Source of the DNA: JAYWGN01 sp043778255
GTDB taxonomy: Bacteria; Bacteroidota; Bacteroidia; Chitinophagales; Chitinophagaceae
Length of the DNA: 64,000 bases
Assembly (NCBI GenBank): GCA_043778255.1
Contig: JAYWGN010000026.1
Span: 47,479-111,478 of the forward strand
Reading direction: 5' to 3'
Under the pieces are notes generated by a model that searched no databases, was not told the DNA's origin, and worked only from the letters and a program-made list of their open reading frames with translations. Of this stretch, positions 44,247 through 53,794 are shown piece after piece. A program made the translations under genes and the position numbers. The first letter of the stretch is position 1. Each line of letters starts with the position of its first letter.

Positions 44247-46793
44247 TTAAAATGCTTTTTCGTGTTTAATAGTATTTACACTTGCCCTACCACCTAATAG
44301 TCCACCTGCTCCAAATTTGATACCTGTTAACCCTTTTTTACCATTGGTATAAGCCGCTACAAAGTCCACTCTCAGTATTTTAAATATATTTTCAATACCA
44401 ACAAATGCTTCAACATAATTACTATTTTTATTTACATAAAATGCATTGCCACCTGTTACAAATTGCCAATTAAGCTTATTCAGTAACGGTATTTTATTAC
44501 TTAATAATCCTTTTAAATGTTGCTCCAAATGTACTGTGGTAAACAGGTTGGCGGTGGTACTGTTAGCATAATATTGTGCTAACTGGAAACTATTTAGGTA
44601 ATCAGCGGCTGCACCTAATTGGTTGCCATTAAAGTGTTGGTAGTCTTGTATATATACTTTTTTACGATTCATAAATCCACCAATTGTTACATTATAAGCT
44701 AATGTTCCTTTAAGTTTCAAATTTATGTTATCCTTTATGCTAAATTTCCATTTATCAAAATCAACATCGCTATTAAGTATATTATTTATGCCTTTGGCAA
44801 AATAAATAGAAAATGTTGGCCACTTGCTACCTATACTTACTTTGTTGTAAGGCAACTCAATGTAACGTTGCCCAGGCTGATAACTAAGGGCTACTTGTAC
44901 AAGTAAAGCTTGGTGGTTAGCAAATGCTATGCTTGTATTACCACTACTGTCATTGGGTTGAAATTTTCCTTTTGTTTTGTTACTTAATGTATAGTTCGAA
45001 ATATTTTTCAGGGCAATTCTATCTTCATATAACAACCCAATTTTTGTAGTAAGGCTATTTTCTTTTCGTTTTCTATATATTACTTCACCAAAGTTTGCTT
45101 TGTAATTTTTTAAAAAGTTTAACCCATCAATCAAGGTACAGTAAGTATTGTTAAATGCATTTATAGGTTCTTCTTTATTAATTTGATATACGGCTGCACC
45201 GCCACCTAATGTAATACTTTGTAGTTTAGTACTTGCATCTCCTTTTTTATTTTTTTTAAAAAAAGTTATATAACTATTAGTCAGCAATGTATTGTTGGTA
45301 TAGCTATACCGTAGCTGTGGCATTAGCTTAATGGTAGCATGTAGTGCCTTACTATTAACTTGTACAAACGGTAATACAGTTGTAGTTAAACCCTCTGTGG
45401 TATTGTATTGTGTATTAAGTAGTAGTGGCTCTAAGCCATAGCTATATAGTTTTTTATGCTTTACTTTATAATTATTAATACCAGTAAGTACAATTTTATT
45501 TAGGGTAATTTTTTGAAACTTTTTTTGCATACTATCCATTTTAGCTTTGGCTAAAGTATCTTTTTTTTGGGCTAAGTATAGGCTATCTTTTATTTTATAA
45601 TCTTTTATTTCTTCTTGTTCCAAAGCTATTGGTCTTATACTGTCCCAGTAGGTAAATGGTTTTTTGTTTACAGCAGTATCATATTTTATAATAGTATTAT
45701 TAAAAAATTTGGGGTCAAACTTTTTATTAACTTCAAAGTTACTATACACACTTACAAAATTACCCACTACATCAAATGCAAATATTTTAATAGCTAGGTA
45801 TAATGCCTGGTTATTGGTTCTCCATATTTTGTTAGGTAGTTTCTGGTATAGTTGTTTTACACTTAGGGTATCCATTAACTCCAATTGGCTTTGTTTGGTA
45901 AGTAGTAGGTTTATACTGTGTATGCTCCATTCGTTTTCTACAATATATATTGTGCCGCTAAATAGTGGTTCATTTTTTCGTTTGGGGGTTACTTTAATGG
46001 TATTAATTTCCATGCCATTTTCGTCAAATGAGCCAAGGTACTCATACTTATAATAATGTAGTGCATTATTGGCAATAGGCGATACAAAGCCTCTGCTGTT
46101 AATACTTTTACTAAAAACGGCAACATTATTTTCGTAAAAATTAATGGTACTTGTAAAGGCAAACCCATAACTATTGCTGCCACTTACCCTGCTACTTTTT
46201 ACAAATATTTTTGTTTTATTAGGTAGTTCATAATTTACTTGTGATATGCTTTCACTTAAATATACTACACCTTTACCCGAACTATCTACACCCATATCTT
46301 TTTTATCATCTGCTTTTATTTTTTTACCCATAAAGCTTTTGGGTACACTACGTAGCTTCATTATTTCTTTATTATACAAATCATACGTAGCACTTTTTAC
46401 TTGGGTGTTATAATAGTTCCTTTTTTTAATGGCATTTCGTATTACAGTGTAAGCATAATCTTCTGCATTTGCTTTTACTATAAATTCGGTGTTTTTATAG
46501 GCCTGTATTTGTAGTACAAAGTTGAGTTGCTGTTCCTCTTTGCTTATAGTAATTGTTTGTGTAAGTAAGGCATAGCCTATATATTGGCAGCTTATTGTGT
46601 AAGTTCCGTTAGGTATCTTAAGTGAGTAATTGCCTGTGGCATTGGTAACGACTTGTATATTTTTATTAGTAACGGTAATACTAGCATTAGGTAGGGTAGT
46701 ACCATTAGCATTAGTTACTTTGCCAGTAATTGTTTGGGCTGTTAATGTATTTGTTAGTAAGGTAAGTAATAGAAGTTGTATAAGTTTTATCAT
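44247..46793 (-). CDS. DUF5686/carboxypeptidase-regulatory-like outer-membrane protein
   Basis: The 848-residue exported protein has a signal peptide (1-19, ending LTAQ) and a carboxypeptidase-regulatory-like beta-sandwich (ITGKVTNANGTTLPNASITV, about 20-105). The long DUF5686 region follows, with YNKEIMKLRSVPKSFMGKK, YLSESISQVNYELPNKTKIF and a C-terminal barrel-like half that includes GYLxRKKVYIQDYQHFNGNQ-type segments. The family is common in Bacteroidota outer membranes and its function is unknown. A -7 box is at 46817-46824. It lies 33 bp upstream of the rlmB start, but rlmB has its own -7 box. Confidence 0.87.
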   Translation of the reverse strand: MIKLIQLLLLTLLTNTLTAQTITGKVTNANGTTLPNASITVTNKNIQVVTNATGNYSLKIPNGTYTISCQYIGYALLTQTITISKEEQQLNFVLQIQAYKNTEFIVKANAEDYAYTVIRNAIKKRNYYNTQVKSATYDLYNKEIMKLRSVPKSFMGKKIKADDKKDMGVDSSGKGVVYLSESISQVNYELPNKTKIFVKSSRVSGSNSYGFAFTSTINFYENNVAVFSKSINSRGFVSPIANNALHYYKYEYLGSFDENGMEINTIKVTPKRKNEPLFSGTIYIVENEWSIHSINLLLTKQSQLELMDTLSVKQLYQKLPNKIWRTNNQALYLAIKIFAFDVVGNFVSVYSNFEVNKKFDPKFFNNTIIKYDTAVNKKPFTYWDSIRPIALEQEEIKDYKIKDSLYLAQKKDTLAKAKMDSMQKKFQKITLNKIVLTGINNYKVKHKKLYSYGLEPLLLNTQYNTTEGLTTTVLPFVQVNSKALHATIKLMPQLRYSYTNNTLLTNSYITFFKKNKKGDASTKLQSITLGGGAAVYQINKEEPINAFNNTYCTLIDGLNFLKNYKANFGEVIYRKRKENSLTTKIGLLYEDRIALKNISNYTLSNKTKGKFQPNDSSGNTSIAFANHQALLVQVALSYQPGQRYIELPYNKVSIGSKWPTFSIYFAKGINNILNSDVDFDKWKFSIKDNINLKLKGTLAYNVTIGGFMNRKKVYIQDYQHFNGNQLGAAADYLNSFQLAQYYANSTTANLFTTVHLEQHLKGLLSNKIPLLNKLNWQFVTGGNAFYVNKNSNYVEAFVGIENIFKILRVDFVAAYTNGKKGLTGIKFGAGGLLGGRASVNTIKHEKAF

Positions 46794-46816
46794 ATTTAAC
46801 CAAAAAATTATTTTGT

Positions 46817-46824
46817 CAAATATA
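46817..46824 (-). promoter_or_regulatory. -7 element for the DUF5686 gene
   Basis: TATATTTG on the minus strand fits TAnnTTTG, 24 bp above the ATG. Confidence 0.55.
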
Positions 46825-46869
46825 AATTAAATATGCTGCTACAATTTGTTAAAAATTATCACTTGTGTA

Positions 46870-47112
46870 TCACAGCTTTTCTATTGGTTTTTGCATTGGC
46901 CCTCGTTTGTAGGTAATTAAACCATCCAAAAATTTACGTAGTATTTGATCACCAGCTGGTACAAAACTTTCATGGTCTTGTTTTCTAAATAAGTCGCCCA
47001 AAGCACCCTTTGAAATATTAAAATTTTCCAAAGCTAATATTTCTATTATTTGGTCGTTGTTGAGTTCAAGTGCTACTCTTAACTTTTTGAGTACATCGTT
47101 ATTGCTAAGCAT
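46870..47112 (-). CDS. Single-repeat DUF1456 (YehS-like) protein
   Basis: The 80-residue protein matches one DUF1456 repeat: NNDVLKKLRVALELNNDQIIEILAL, then GDLFRKQDHESFVPAGDQ and ILRKFLDGLITYKRG. E. coli YehS (about 156 residues) has two such repeats, so this is half length. The match is closest to the second YehS repeat. It has no signal peptide; the function of the family is unknown. It stands alone between two longer genes. Confidence 0.8.
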   Translation of the reverse strand: MLSNNDVLKKLRVALELNNDQIIEILALENFNISKGALGDLFRKQDHESFVPAGDQILRKFLDGLITYKRGPMQKPIEKL

Positions 47113-47212
47113 TTTAATGAAAAATTAATTGATAATGAATAATTAATAATGAATAATTAATAAATTCCAAAGCTGAAATCTTAAACCAAAAATCATAAAT
47201 CAAAAATGGGTT

Positions 47213-49594
47213 TTAATTCCTAAGTGGTTTCCCAGTTTTTAATACACTTTGTATTCGTTCAAGGGTTTTCTTTTCGCCGGTAAGGCTTAAAAATGCCTCC
47301 CGTTCAAGGTTTAGTAGGTATTGCTCAGTTACTAATGTTGGTTCGCTGAGGTCGCCACCACACATTACATAAGCTAATTTTTTGGCTACTACACTATCAT
47401 GTTCGGTAGCATAGCCACCTACTGCCATACCATTTATACCTGCTAACATTGCTCCTAATCCGCTTTGTCCTAATACTTTAATATCAGTACGTTGTACGGG
47501 CATTGTATAGCCAGCATTATACAAATCAATTACTGCTTTTTTGCCATCGGCAATACGTCTATTTATATTCATACATACTTGGTCAATGCCTTTACGGTAT
47601 ATGCCTAAGTCAAATGCTTCGGCTGCACTTGTAGCTACTTTGGCAGTTGCAATGTTCAAAAAACGACTAAATAGTGTAATGGTTTCTGGTTCGCCATCGT
47701 GCATTTCATCTGCTGCTCTTAACACAAATTCTTTAGTACCACCACCACCTGGTATTACACCAATACCAACCTCTACAAGCCCTGTGTATGTTTCGGCTGC
47801 TGCTATTACTTTATCGGCATGCATACTTAGCTCACAACCTCCGCCAAGAGCAAGTCCGTGTGGGGCTACTACTACTGGTATGCTGCTGTACCTTACCCGC
47901 ATTATGGTTTGTTGAAACTGGCGTATGGCCATATCTATTTCATCATAATCCTGCTCTAGGGCTAGCATAAATATCATAGCTACATTGGCACCTGCACTAA
48001 AGTTAGGGCCTTCGTTTGCTATTACTAATCCTTTATATTTTTCTTCTGCAAGTGCAATACTTTTTTGTACGCCTTCCAATACTTCGCCTCCAATGCTTCC
48101 CATTTTGGTGTACCACTCCAAGCCCAATACATCATCGCCAAGGTGGTAGGTACGGCAAGCACTATTGCTCCATATAGTTTGGTTAGTAAAGTTGCGCATA
48201 ACTATATAAGCATCTCTTCCTCCCGATGGAGGATTAACATAAGCACCTATACTTTGAGAGTAGTAGGTTCTGGTGCTATTTTCTACTTTGTAAAATGATG
48301 TGATGCCTTTGGCTAACATATCGGTAACCCAAGTTGGTACTGCAAAGCCTGCTGTTTTCATTGCCTCTACAGTATTGGCTACACCTAATGCATCCCAAGT
48401 TTCAAAAGCACCAATTTCCCAACCAAAACCAGCCATCATGGCATCGTCAACCCTGTATATTTCGTCGCTAATTTCGGGTATGCGGTGTGCTATATAGCTA
48501 AACAAATGGTAGTGGAATAATCTATAAAATTCTCCAGCCTTATCAGTTCCTTTACACAAAGCTTTAATCCTTTCGGCTAAGTTTTCAATTGGTTTTGCAG
48601 CTTCTATTGTAGCAAATTTTGCTTTTGTTTTTTCCTGATATTCTAGAGTCTCTAAGTTTAATGTAAGGATTTTTTTCTCCCCTTTAGGGGTTGGGGGTTC
48701 TTTTTTAAAAAAGCCTTGGTTAGTTTTATCGCCCAACCAATTATTGTCCAACATAGTTTGCAACCAAGTTGGTATGGTAAATATATTTTTGGCTTCATCG
48801 TTAGGGCAATTATCGGCTACACCTTTAGCAACCTTTACTAAGGTATCAATACCTACTACATCGGCTGTACGGAAAGTTGCACTTTTTGGTCGTCCAATTA
48901 TTGGACCAGTTAAGGCTTCTATTTCATCAATAGTAAAACCTAGTTCATCTTTAATTTTTAGTATTGCCATAATGCTGAAAACCCCTACACGATTAGCTAT
49001 AAAGGCTGGGGTATCCTTACACAGTACGGTGGCTTTGCCTAAATATTTATCGCCATACTCCATAAGAAAATCAACAACTGCAGGGTCGGTACTTGGCGTA
49101 GGTATTATTTCTAGTAAGCGTAAATACCTTGGTGGATTAAAAAAGTGTGTGCCACAAAAATGTTTTTTAAAATCTTCGCTGCGGTCTTCACTTAACAAAT
49201 GTATGGGTATACCCGATGTGTTAGATGTAATTAATGTACCTTGTTTTCTATACAGTTCTACTTTTTCGTACACTTGTTTTTTTATGTCGAGTCGTTCTAT
49301 TACTACTTCAATTATCCAATCACAGGTAGCAATATCTTTCATATTGTCATCAAAATTGCCCGTGGTAATTCTCTTTATTACACTCTTAGTATATACTGGC
49401 GATGGATTGCTTTTTATGGCTGTTGCAAGTGCATCGTTTACAATTTTATTCGGGTCATGTTTTTTACCTTCTTCCTGTTTGGGTTGTATATCCAACAACA
49501 ACGTTTGTACACCAATACCTGCAAAGTGGCATGCAATACGGCTTCCCATTACTCCAGAACCTAGTATGGCTATTTTTTTTATTGACCTATTCAT
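47213..49594 (-). CDS. 3-hydroxyacyl-CoA dehydrogenase/enoyl-CoA hydratase (FadN-like)
   Basis: The 793-residue bifunctional beta-oxidation enzyme has the FadN-type order. The N-terminal hydroxyacyl-CoA dehydrogenase (NAD-binding G12-S-G-V-M-G17; CGTHFFNPPRYLRLLEI; VGVFSIMAILKI) and its C-terminal domain precede a crotonase-fold hydratase (ANEGPNFSAGANVAMIFML, APHGLALGGGCELSMHADK, EVGIGVIPGGGGTKEFVLR). Residues 299-308 (EPPTPKGEKK) are an insertion encoded by a small GC-rich palindrome at 48679-48690, after the conserved GFFKK. No thiolase or acyl-CoA dehydrogenase gene is adjacent. Confidence 0.93.
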   Translation of the reverse strand: MNRSIKKIAILGSGVMGSRIACHFAGIGVQTLLLDIQPKQEEGKKHDPNKIVNDALATAIKSNPSPVYTKSVIKRITTGNFDDNMKDIATCDWIIEVVIERLDIKKQVYEKVELYRKQGTLITSNTSGIPIHLLSEDRSEDFKKHFCGTHFFNPPRYLRLLEIIPTPSTDPAVVDFLMEYGDKYLGKATVLCKDTPAFIANRVGVFSIMAILKIKDELGFTIDEIEALTGPIIGRPKSATFRTADVVGIDTLVKVAKGVADNCPNDEAKNIFTIPTWLQTMLDNNWLGDKTNQGFFKKEPPTPKGEKKILTLNLETLEYQEKTKAKFATIEAAKPIENLAERIKALCKGTDKAGEFYRLFHYHLFSYIAHRIPEISDEIYRVDDAMMAGFGWEIGAFETWDALGVANTVEAMKTAGFAVPTWVTDMLAKGITSFYKVENSTRTYYSQSIGAYVNPPSGGRDAYIVMRNFTNQTIWSNSACRTYHLGDDVLGLEWYTKMGSIGGEVLEGVQKSIALAEEKYKGLVIANEGPNFSAGANVAMIFMLALEQDYDEIDMAIRQFQQTIMRVRYSSIPVVVAPHGLALGGGCELSMHADKVIAAAETYTGLVEVGIGVIPGGGGTKEFVLRAADEMHDGEPETITLFSRFLNIATAKVATSAAEAFDLGIYRKGIDQVCMNINRRIADGKKAVIDLYNAGYTMPVQRTDIKVLGQSGLGAMLAGINGMAVGGYATEHDSVVAKKLAYVMCGGDLSEPTLVTEQYLLNLEREAFLSLTGEKKTLERIQSVLKTGKPLRN
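48677..48700. repeat. GC-rich palindrome inserted in frame in the FadN-like gene
   Basis: CCCC-TTTA-GGGG (48679-48690) followed by GGGGG encodes PPTPKGE in a place where relatives have only a short turn. It resembles the repeat type found inside miaB. Confidence 0.65.
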
Positions 49595-49714
49595 AATATT
49601 TTATTTGTTTTCTTTAAGTAAATGGTTATTTGTACAAAAAGTATTGTAAAAAAATTTAGTTGCATAACTAACTATATTCAAAGATAAGGAACTTTTTTAT
49701 TTATGTATAAAAAA

Positions 49715-49742
49715 ATACCGATGCATTTTGGTGCTTCGGTAT
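49715..49742 (-). terminator. Terminator after the OmpA-like lipoprotein gene
   Basis: ATACCGA (49715-49721) pairs with TCGGTAT (49736-49742). On the minus strand a run of T follows. It lies 24 bp downstream of the stop at 49766. Confidence 0.75.
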
Positions 49743-49765
49743 ATTTATTTGTTTATGTTGATTGC

Positions 49766-50584
49766 CTATTGTTTTTCTATATGTATTAGGTTTGTTGCGT
49801 TGGTAGTATTTTGGATTTTTAGTAGGTTAATTCTCTGTTCTGTAATGCCTTTGTTTACTAAGTATTTTTTTACAGTTTCTAGCCTACTTGCTACAGCTGT
49901 TTTATTGGCATCGCCAAGTAAATACGTAATAATAAGGTTGCAGGTTGGGTTACGTTTTAAGCAATCGGCTATGGAGTTAAGTTGTGTATTATTTTCTGCA
50001 ATAAAGTTACTAGTCCATAGTAAGTCAATTGGTTTAATGCAACTACAAAAATCTTCGGTTATTGTACTATCACATTTGCATGGAATGCCTAATGCCATAT
50101 TGAAGTTAGCATTACCCATAAGGCTATGGTAGCTTTGTATGGTATTATTGTAGCCTTGTTTTTTGGCTATTAGTTGGTATACTTTGTCGGTTCTTACACT
50201 ATCGGAGTAGGTAAATAATCCATCGGAGCTGGTGGGTTCCGTAAGCTTATTATCAAACTGTAAGGTAACATTTGCAATAGGGTTATTCAGTTTGTCAACT
50301 ACTTTGCCAGTAAGGGTTACCCACTCATACTTTAGTGGTGTGGCTTTGTAATAAGTAGTGGTTACAGTAGGCGGTACACATATTGTTTCTTTATTAACTC
50401 TGCAACTCGATACAGCAATTATTAATAATACCATTACAAGAGTTCTTAACTTGCCATTGCTTACTTCTAACCTCCCACTTCTCACATCTAACTTTGTATT
50501 TACTACCTCTAATTTATCATTTATAAGGTTTTTTTTGTAATTGGGCAAAGCAGTAGCTATAGTATTGTTTAATACAGTTTTCAT
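49766..50584 (-). CDS. Lipoprotein with regulatory-like and OmpA-like parts
   Basis: The 272-residue protein has an internal lipobox at Cys61 (LIIAVSSC). Before it stand about 50 residues containing near-repeats (KLEVVNTKLDV, RLEVSNGKL) that look like translated intergenic repeats; an internal start near the ATG for MVLLIIAVSSC would remove them. Next come a carboxypeptidase-regulatory-like domain (LTGKVVDKLNNPIANVTLQF), a Cys-rich linker (PCKCDSTITEDFCSCIKP) and an OmpA-like end (NSIADCLKRNPTCNLIITYL, LVNKGITEQRINL). It is the third gene after the ECF sigma and its putative anti-sigma, 42 bp downstream. Confidence 0.72.
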   Translation of the reverse strand: MKTVLNNTIATALPNYKKNLINDKLEVVNTKLDVRSGRLEVSNGKLRTLVMVLLIIAVSSCRVNKETICVPPTVTTTYYKATPLKYEWVTLTGKVVDKLNNPIANVTLQFDNKLTEPTSSDGLFTYSDSVRTDKVYQLIAKKQGYNNTIQSYHSLMGNANFNMALGIPCKCDSTITEDFCSCIKPIDLLWTSNFIAENNTQLNSIADCLKRNPTCNLIITYLLGDANKTAVASRLETVKKYLVNKGITEQRINLLKIQNTTNATNLIHIEKQ

Positions 50585-50626
50585 TTGTTATTTTTTTTTT
50601 AATTATTAGGGAAAAAATATGCGGCT

Positions 50627-52102
50627 TTATTGTACACTACCCAAAGCATCAAGTTTGGCCTTAACCTGTGCTGGAGTGAGTTCTATAAAATTTTCCGCTT
50701 TGGCACTTGCTTCACTTGTATTAAGTGATTGTATGCAAGTGAGTACTTTATTGTTAGTAGCTTTAAAAGCTATAAATGTTACTTTTTCATTACGTGGAAT
50801 GGCGCTAAAATGAATTTTATTATTGGTACTGTAGCCATTCATTACACTATTTATTTTAGGAAATATTAAGGTGCTTATTTGAATATCACTTTCTATTTCC
50901 GTTGTTGTAATTTCTAAATTTGTTGTTTGCATATTTGAAAACTTATCACAATTAATCCAACCAAAGTTTCGGAGGCTAAACGTATAATTATTTAGATTAA
51001 CAAAAATTGAATCATTATTACTATCATAATAATTGGTGGTACTGTAATACGGTATGTATGTTGTTCTTTTCTTTTTATTAATTGTAAAGTTTAAAAATTC
51101 AAATGGCTTTTTAAAACCATACTTTTTTATAATAAAACCTCCATTACCATCTCTCATTACATCGTTTTGATACTTATATTGTGATGTTGTATTGCCCTGC
51201 CACTGACCATTTGCTACCCAATTGTTATTTGCCAAATTAAATAATTGCATCTTAGTTTTTTTATGAGTAGTTGGCATTACTACTTGTATAGGGTTGCTAA
51301 TATTTATTTGCAATACTTGTTCAATTTGGTAAGCATTTATATTAAGCATACCACCAGTTTGTAATAAATTGCCGTTGCTTTGTGTATGCAATCCGTTTGC
51401 AATTATATCGGTATAGGTGTAGCACTCAGTTATTACTAGTTTTACATTGCCCGTAACCAATGCATTTTGTTTGGTTTCAAATGTATTAGCTTTTATGTAC
51501 AATTTTGTGCCGTCGTTGCAGGTAATAGTATGGTTTTTTGTGGCATCTATTATAAATGTTTGTTCAGGTTTTTTCAATTGATTCACAAAGTTATTTATCA
51601 ATGCTTTTTGCGCCACTTTACTTATCTTAATATTGCTTGTTGTTTCAGCATCTTTCACATCACTCAAATCTATATAACGCTTTTTGGGTAAGGCTTTGGG
51701 CGTTGGGCTGCTAAAGTTAATGGGCATTTTGTATATCCATCTTTTAGGTGCTGTTTTTGGATCTTTGGGTATTTCTGTTACTACTACTGGAGTATCAGTA
51801 TTTATATTATTAGTTGCAGTATATAGTGATAGTTTTTGTGTAGTGGTGGGTTTACTTTGTTGGCTATTTTTTACTATAAATACAGCTACTAAAGTAATTG
51901 TAATAAGGGCTATTAAACTTACAATAAAGGTATTGAGGCTAAGCCAACTTGTTGGTACTTTGGCAGTTGGTGTTATACTAGGTGCAGTGGGTAGTAGGGT
52001 TTGCATAGCTGCAAAATCTTGTGCCATATAGTTAGTATTGGCTTGGTAAGCATTAGCATTTAGGCTAATCAATTGGTCTATATTATTAGTAGCTACTGAC
52101 AT
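50627..52102 (-). CDS. Putative anti-sigma factor/membrane-anchored surface protein
   Basis: The 491-residue protein has one transmembrane helix (about residues 54-76, FIVSLIALITITLVAVFIV), a short cytoplasmic N-terminus and a long extracytoplasmic part of beta-rich sequence (TITCNDGTKLYIKANTFETK) without a recognised FecR domain. It overlaps the sigma-70 gene by 17 bp. The topology and the coupled position point to an anti-sigma role, but no ZAS-type zinc motif is visible in the N-terminus. The periplasmic part resembles proteins with internal beta-sandwich repeats. Confidence 0.65.
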   Translation of the reverse strand: MSVATNNIDQLISLNANAYQANTNYMAQDFAAMQTLLPTAPSITPTAKVPTSWLSLNTFIVSLIALITITLVAVFIVKNSQQSKPTTTQKLSLYTATNNINTDTPVVVTEIPKDPKTAPKRWIYKMPINFSSPTPKALPKKRYIDLSDVKDAETTSNIKISKVAQKALINNFVNQLKKPEQTFIIDATKNHTITCNDGTKLYIKANTFETKQNALVTGNVKLVITECYTYTDIIANGLHTQSNGNLLQTGGMLNINAYQIEQVLQINISNPIQVVMPTTHKKTKMQLFNLANNNWVANGQWQGNTTSQYKYQNDVMRDGNGGFIIKKYGFKKPFEFLNFTINKKKRTTYIPYYSTTNYYDSNNDSIFVNLNNYTFSLRNFGWINCDKFSNMQTTNLEITTTEIESDIQISTLIFPKINSVMNGYSTNNKIHFSAIPRNEKVTFIAFKATNNKVLTCIQSLNTSEASAKAENFIELTPAQVKAKLDALGSVQ

Positions 52103-52652
52103 GGCTTTTTGTTTTTTGTGGGGTTAAATGCAATAACGCTACTTTCAATTTTTTTCGGGCTTCGCTTACATGCCATTTAGCAGTACCTGCTGTAATATTT
52201 AATAGCGAAGCTATTTCATCAAATTTATAACCGTCAATGGCATATAGGTTAAATACTAAGGCTGTATTTTTGGGCAAATTTTGCAACATTGCAATTACAA
52301 CTTCGGTCGATATTTTGGTTTCTATTTCGGAGTTAATAGCAGCAGTTTCTACCACATAATTTTCGAGGGGTATTTGTTTGTAATGGGTATGTTTACGGCA
52401 TTCGTCAATACAAGTATTAACAACTATACGGCGAACCCAACCCATAAATTCGCCAGTGTTGGTATAGCTTATAATGGCAGTAAATACTTTGAGCATTGCT
52501 ATATTATACAAGGCAGCAGCATCAACCCTTGCATTGGTGTAACGGATACATACACCTAACATAGTAGGGTAGCAGTGTTTGTACAATGCCTCTTGCATAT
52601 TGGCATTATACTGTTTGCAGCCGTTAATAATATGTTGTAAATTTTGCTCCAA
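52086..52652 (-). CDS. ECF-type RNA polymerase sigma factor
   Basis: The 188-residue sigma-70 family protein has region 2 (YKHCYPTMLGVCIRYTNARVDA, FMGWVRRIVVNTCIDECRK; shown in part) and region 4 with an HTH (LPKNTALVFNLYAIDGYKFDEIASLLNITAGTAKWHVSEARKKL; shown in part). The frame opens with TTG at 52652, preceded by an in-frame TAA, so TTG is the only plausible start. It is the first gene of a three-gene unit with the membrane protein and the OmpA-like lipoprotein, which are probably part of its signalling system. Confidence 0.88.
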   Translation of the reverse strand: MEQNLQHIINGCKQYNANMQEALYKHCYPTMLGVCIRYTNARVDAAALYNIAMLKVFTAIISYTNTGEFMGWVRRIVVNTCIDECRKHTHYKQIPLENYVVETAAINSEIETKISTEVVIAMLQNLPKNTALVFNLYAIDGYKFDEIASLLNITAGTAKWHVSEARKKLKVALLHLTPQKTKSHVSSY

Positions 52653-52740
52653 TGTAAGGTGTGGTTATATAAAAAAAATTAAATGCTTTTACTATATAAC
52701 GTAAGCAATTATAAAAAGAGTAGGGTACTTAAATATTATT

Positions 52741-53745
52741 TTATAAAAAACTTTCCAAATCCTCCATCATACCTTTGCTACCTATATACATTGGTGTACG
52801 TTGGTGTAGCTCGGTTGGTTGTATTTCCAATATACGTTGTGTACCATCGGTTGCTTTGCCACCCGCTATTTCAAGTATAAATGCAAACGGATTACACTCA
52901 TACATAAGCCTAAGTTTACCTAATGGTTTATCGGTAGTACTTGGGTACATAAATATGCCTCCTTTTATCAAATTTCGATGCACATCGGCCACCATACTAC
53001 CAATATAACGTTGGGTATAAGGCCCACCTTTAGCTTTTGTCATTCGTTGGCATTTGTCAATGTATAACTTTACGTTAGTGTTATATTGAAAAAAATTGCC
53101 GTGGTTTACACTATAAATTTTACCAAATTCGGGGCATTTTATATTGGATAAACTTAATGAAAATTCGCCTATTGATGGGTCTAATGTAAAACCATTTACG
53201 CCACGCCTTGTGCCATATACCATTATTGTACTGCTACCATATATTATATAGCCAGCTGCTATTTGGTTAATGCCGGGTTGCAAAAAATCTTCAATAGTTG
53301 CCGGTGTACCAATTGGGGTTACTCTTTTAAATACACTAAATATAGTGCCTATACTTACATTTACATCAATATTGGTGCTACCATCGAGTGGGTCAAATAG
53401 TACAACATATTTACTATTATTACTGGTAGGGTCGTTAAATATTTCAACCTCATCTAACTCCTCACTGCCTATGCCTGCACAGCTTATACCATGCTTTAGT
53501 ACCCCTACAAATTGGTTGTTGGCATATATATCTAATTTTTTAACCTCTTCGCCTTGTACATTAGTAGTGCCGTGGTCGCCCAATATATCAACCAAGCCAG
53601 CTTTGTTAACCTCCACATTTACTCGCTTTGCAGCTAAGGCAATATCTCGTAGCAAAGCAGCTAATTCGCCTGTTGCATTGGGGAAGTCTCTCATCTGTTG
53701 TATTGTAAATTCGTCGAGTGTTTGTATGTGTCTATTTACTGGCAT
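52741..53745 (-). CDS. fbp: Class 1 fructose-1,6-bisphosphatase
   Basis: Fbp removes the 1-phosphate from fructose-1,6-bisphosphate in gluconeogenesis. The 334 residues show ISCAGIGSEELDEVE, the metal-binding FDPLDGSTNIDVNVSIGTIF (shown in part), YGTRRGVNGFTLDPSIGEF and GGIFMYPSTTDKPLGKLRLMYECNP (shown in part), all typical of class 1. It is divergent from lysC. A shared 18-bp palindrome at 53795-53812 contains the -7 box TACATTTG on each strand. Confidence 0.96.
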   Translation of the reverse strand: MPVNRHIQTLDEFTIQQMRDFPNATGELAALLRDIALAAKRVNVEVNKAGLVDILGDHGTTNVQGEEVKKLDIYANNQFVGVLKHGISCAGIGSEELDEVEIFNDPTSNNSKYVVLFDPLDGSTNIDVNVSIGTIFSVFKRVTPIGTPATIEDFLQPGINQIAAGYIIYGSSTIMVYGTRRGVNGFTLDPSIGEFSLSLSNIKCPEFGKIYSVNHGNFFQYNTNVKLYIDKCQRMTKAKGGPYTQRYIGSMVADVHRNLIKGGIFMYPSTTDKPLGKLRLMYECNPFAFILEIAGGKATDGTQRILEIQPTELHQRTPMYIGSKGMMEDLESFL

Positions 53746-53794
53746 ATTTTATTGGGTTGTAGGTACAATTTATAATATTATTACAGTCAAGGTA

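Noticed and set aside
48744..49649. A 301-codon open frame on the plus strand opposite the FadN-like gene
   Set aside because: It is the antisense shadow of a highly conserved enzyme, its protein has no recognisable features, and it has no promoter or start context.
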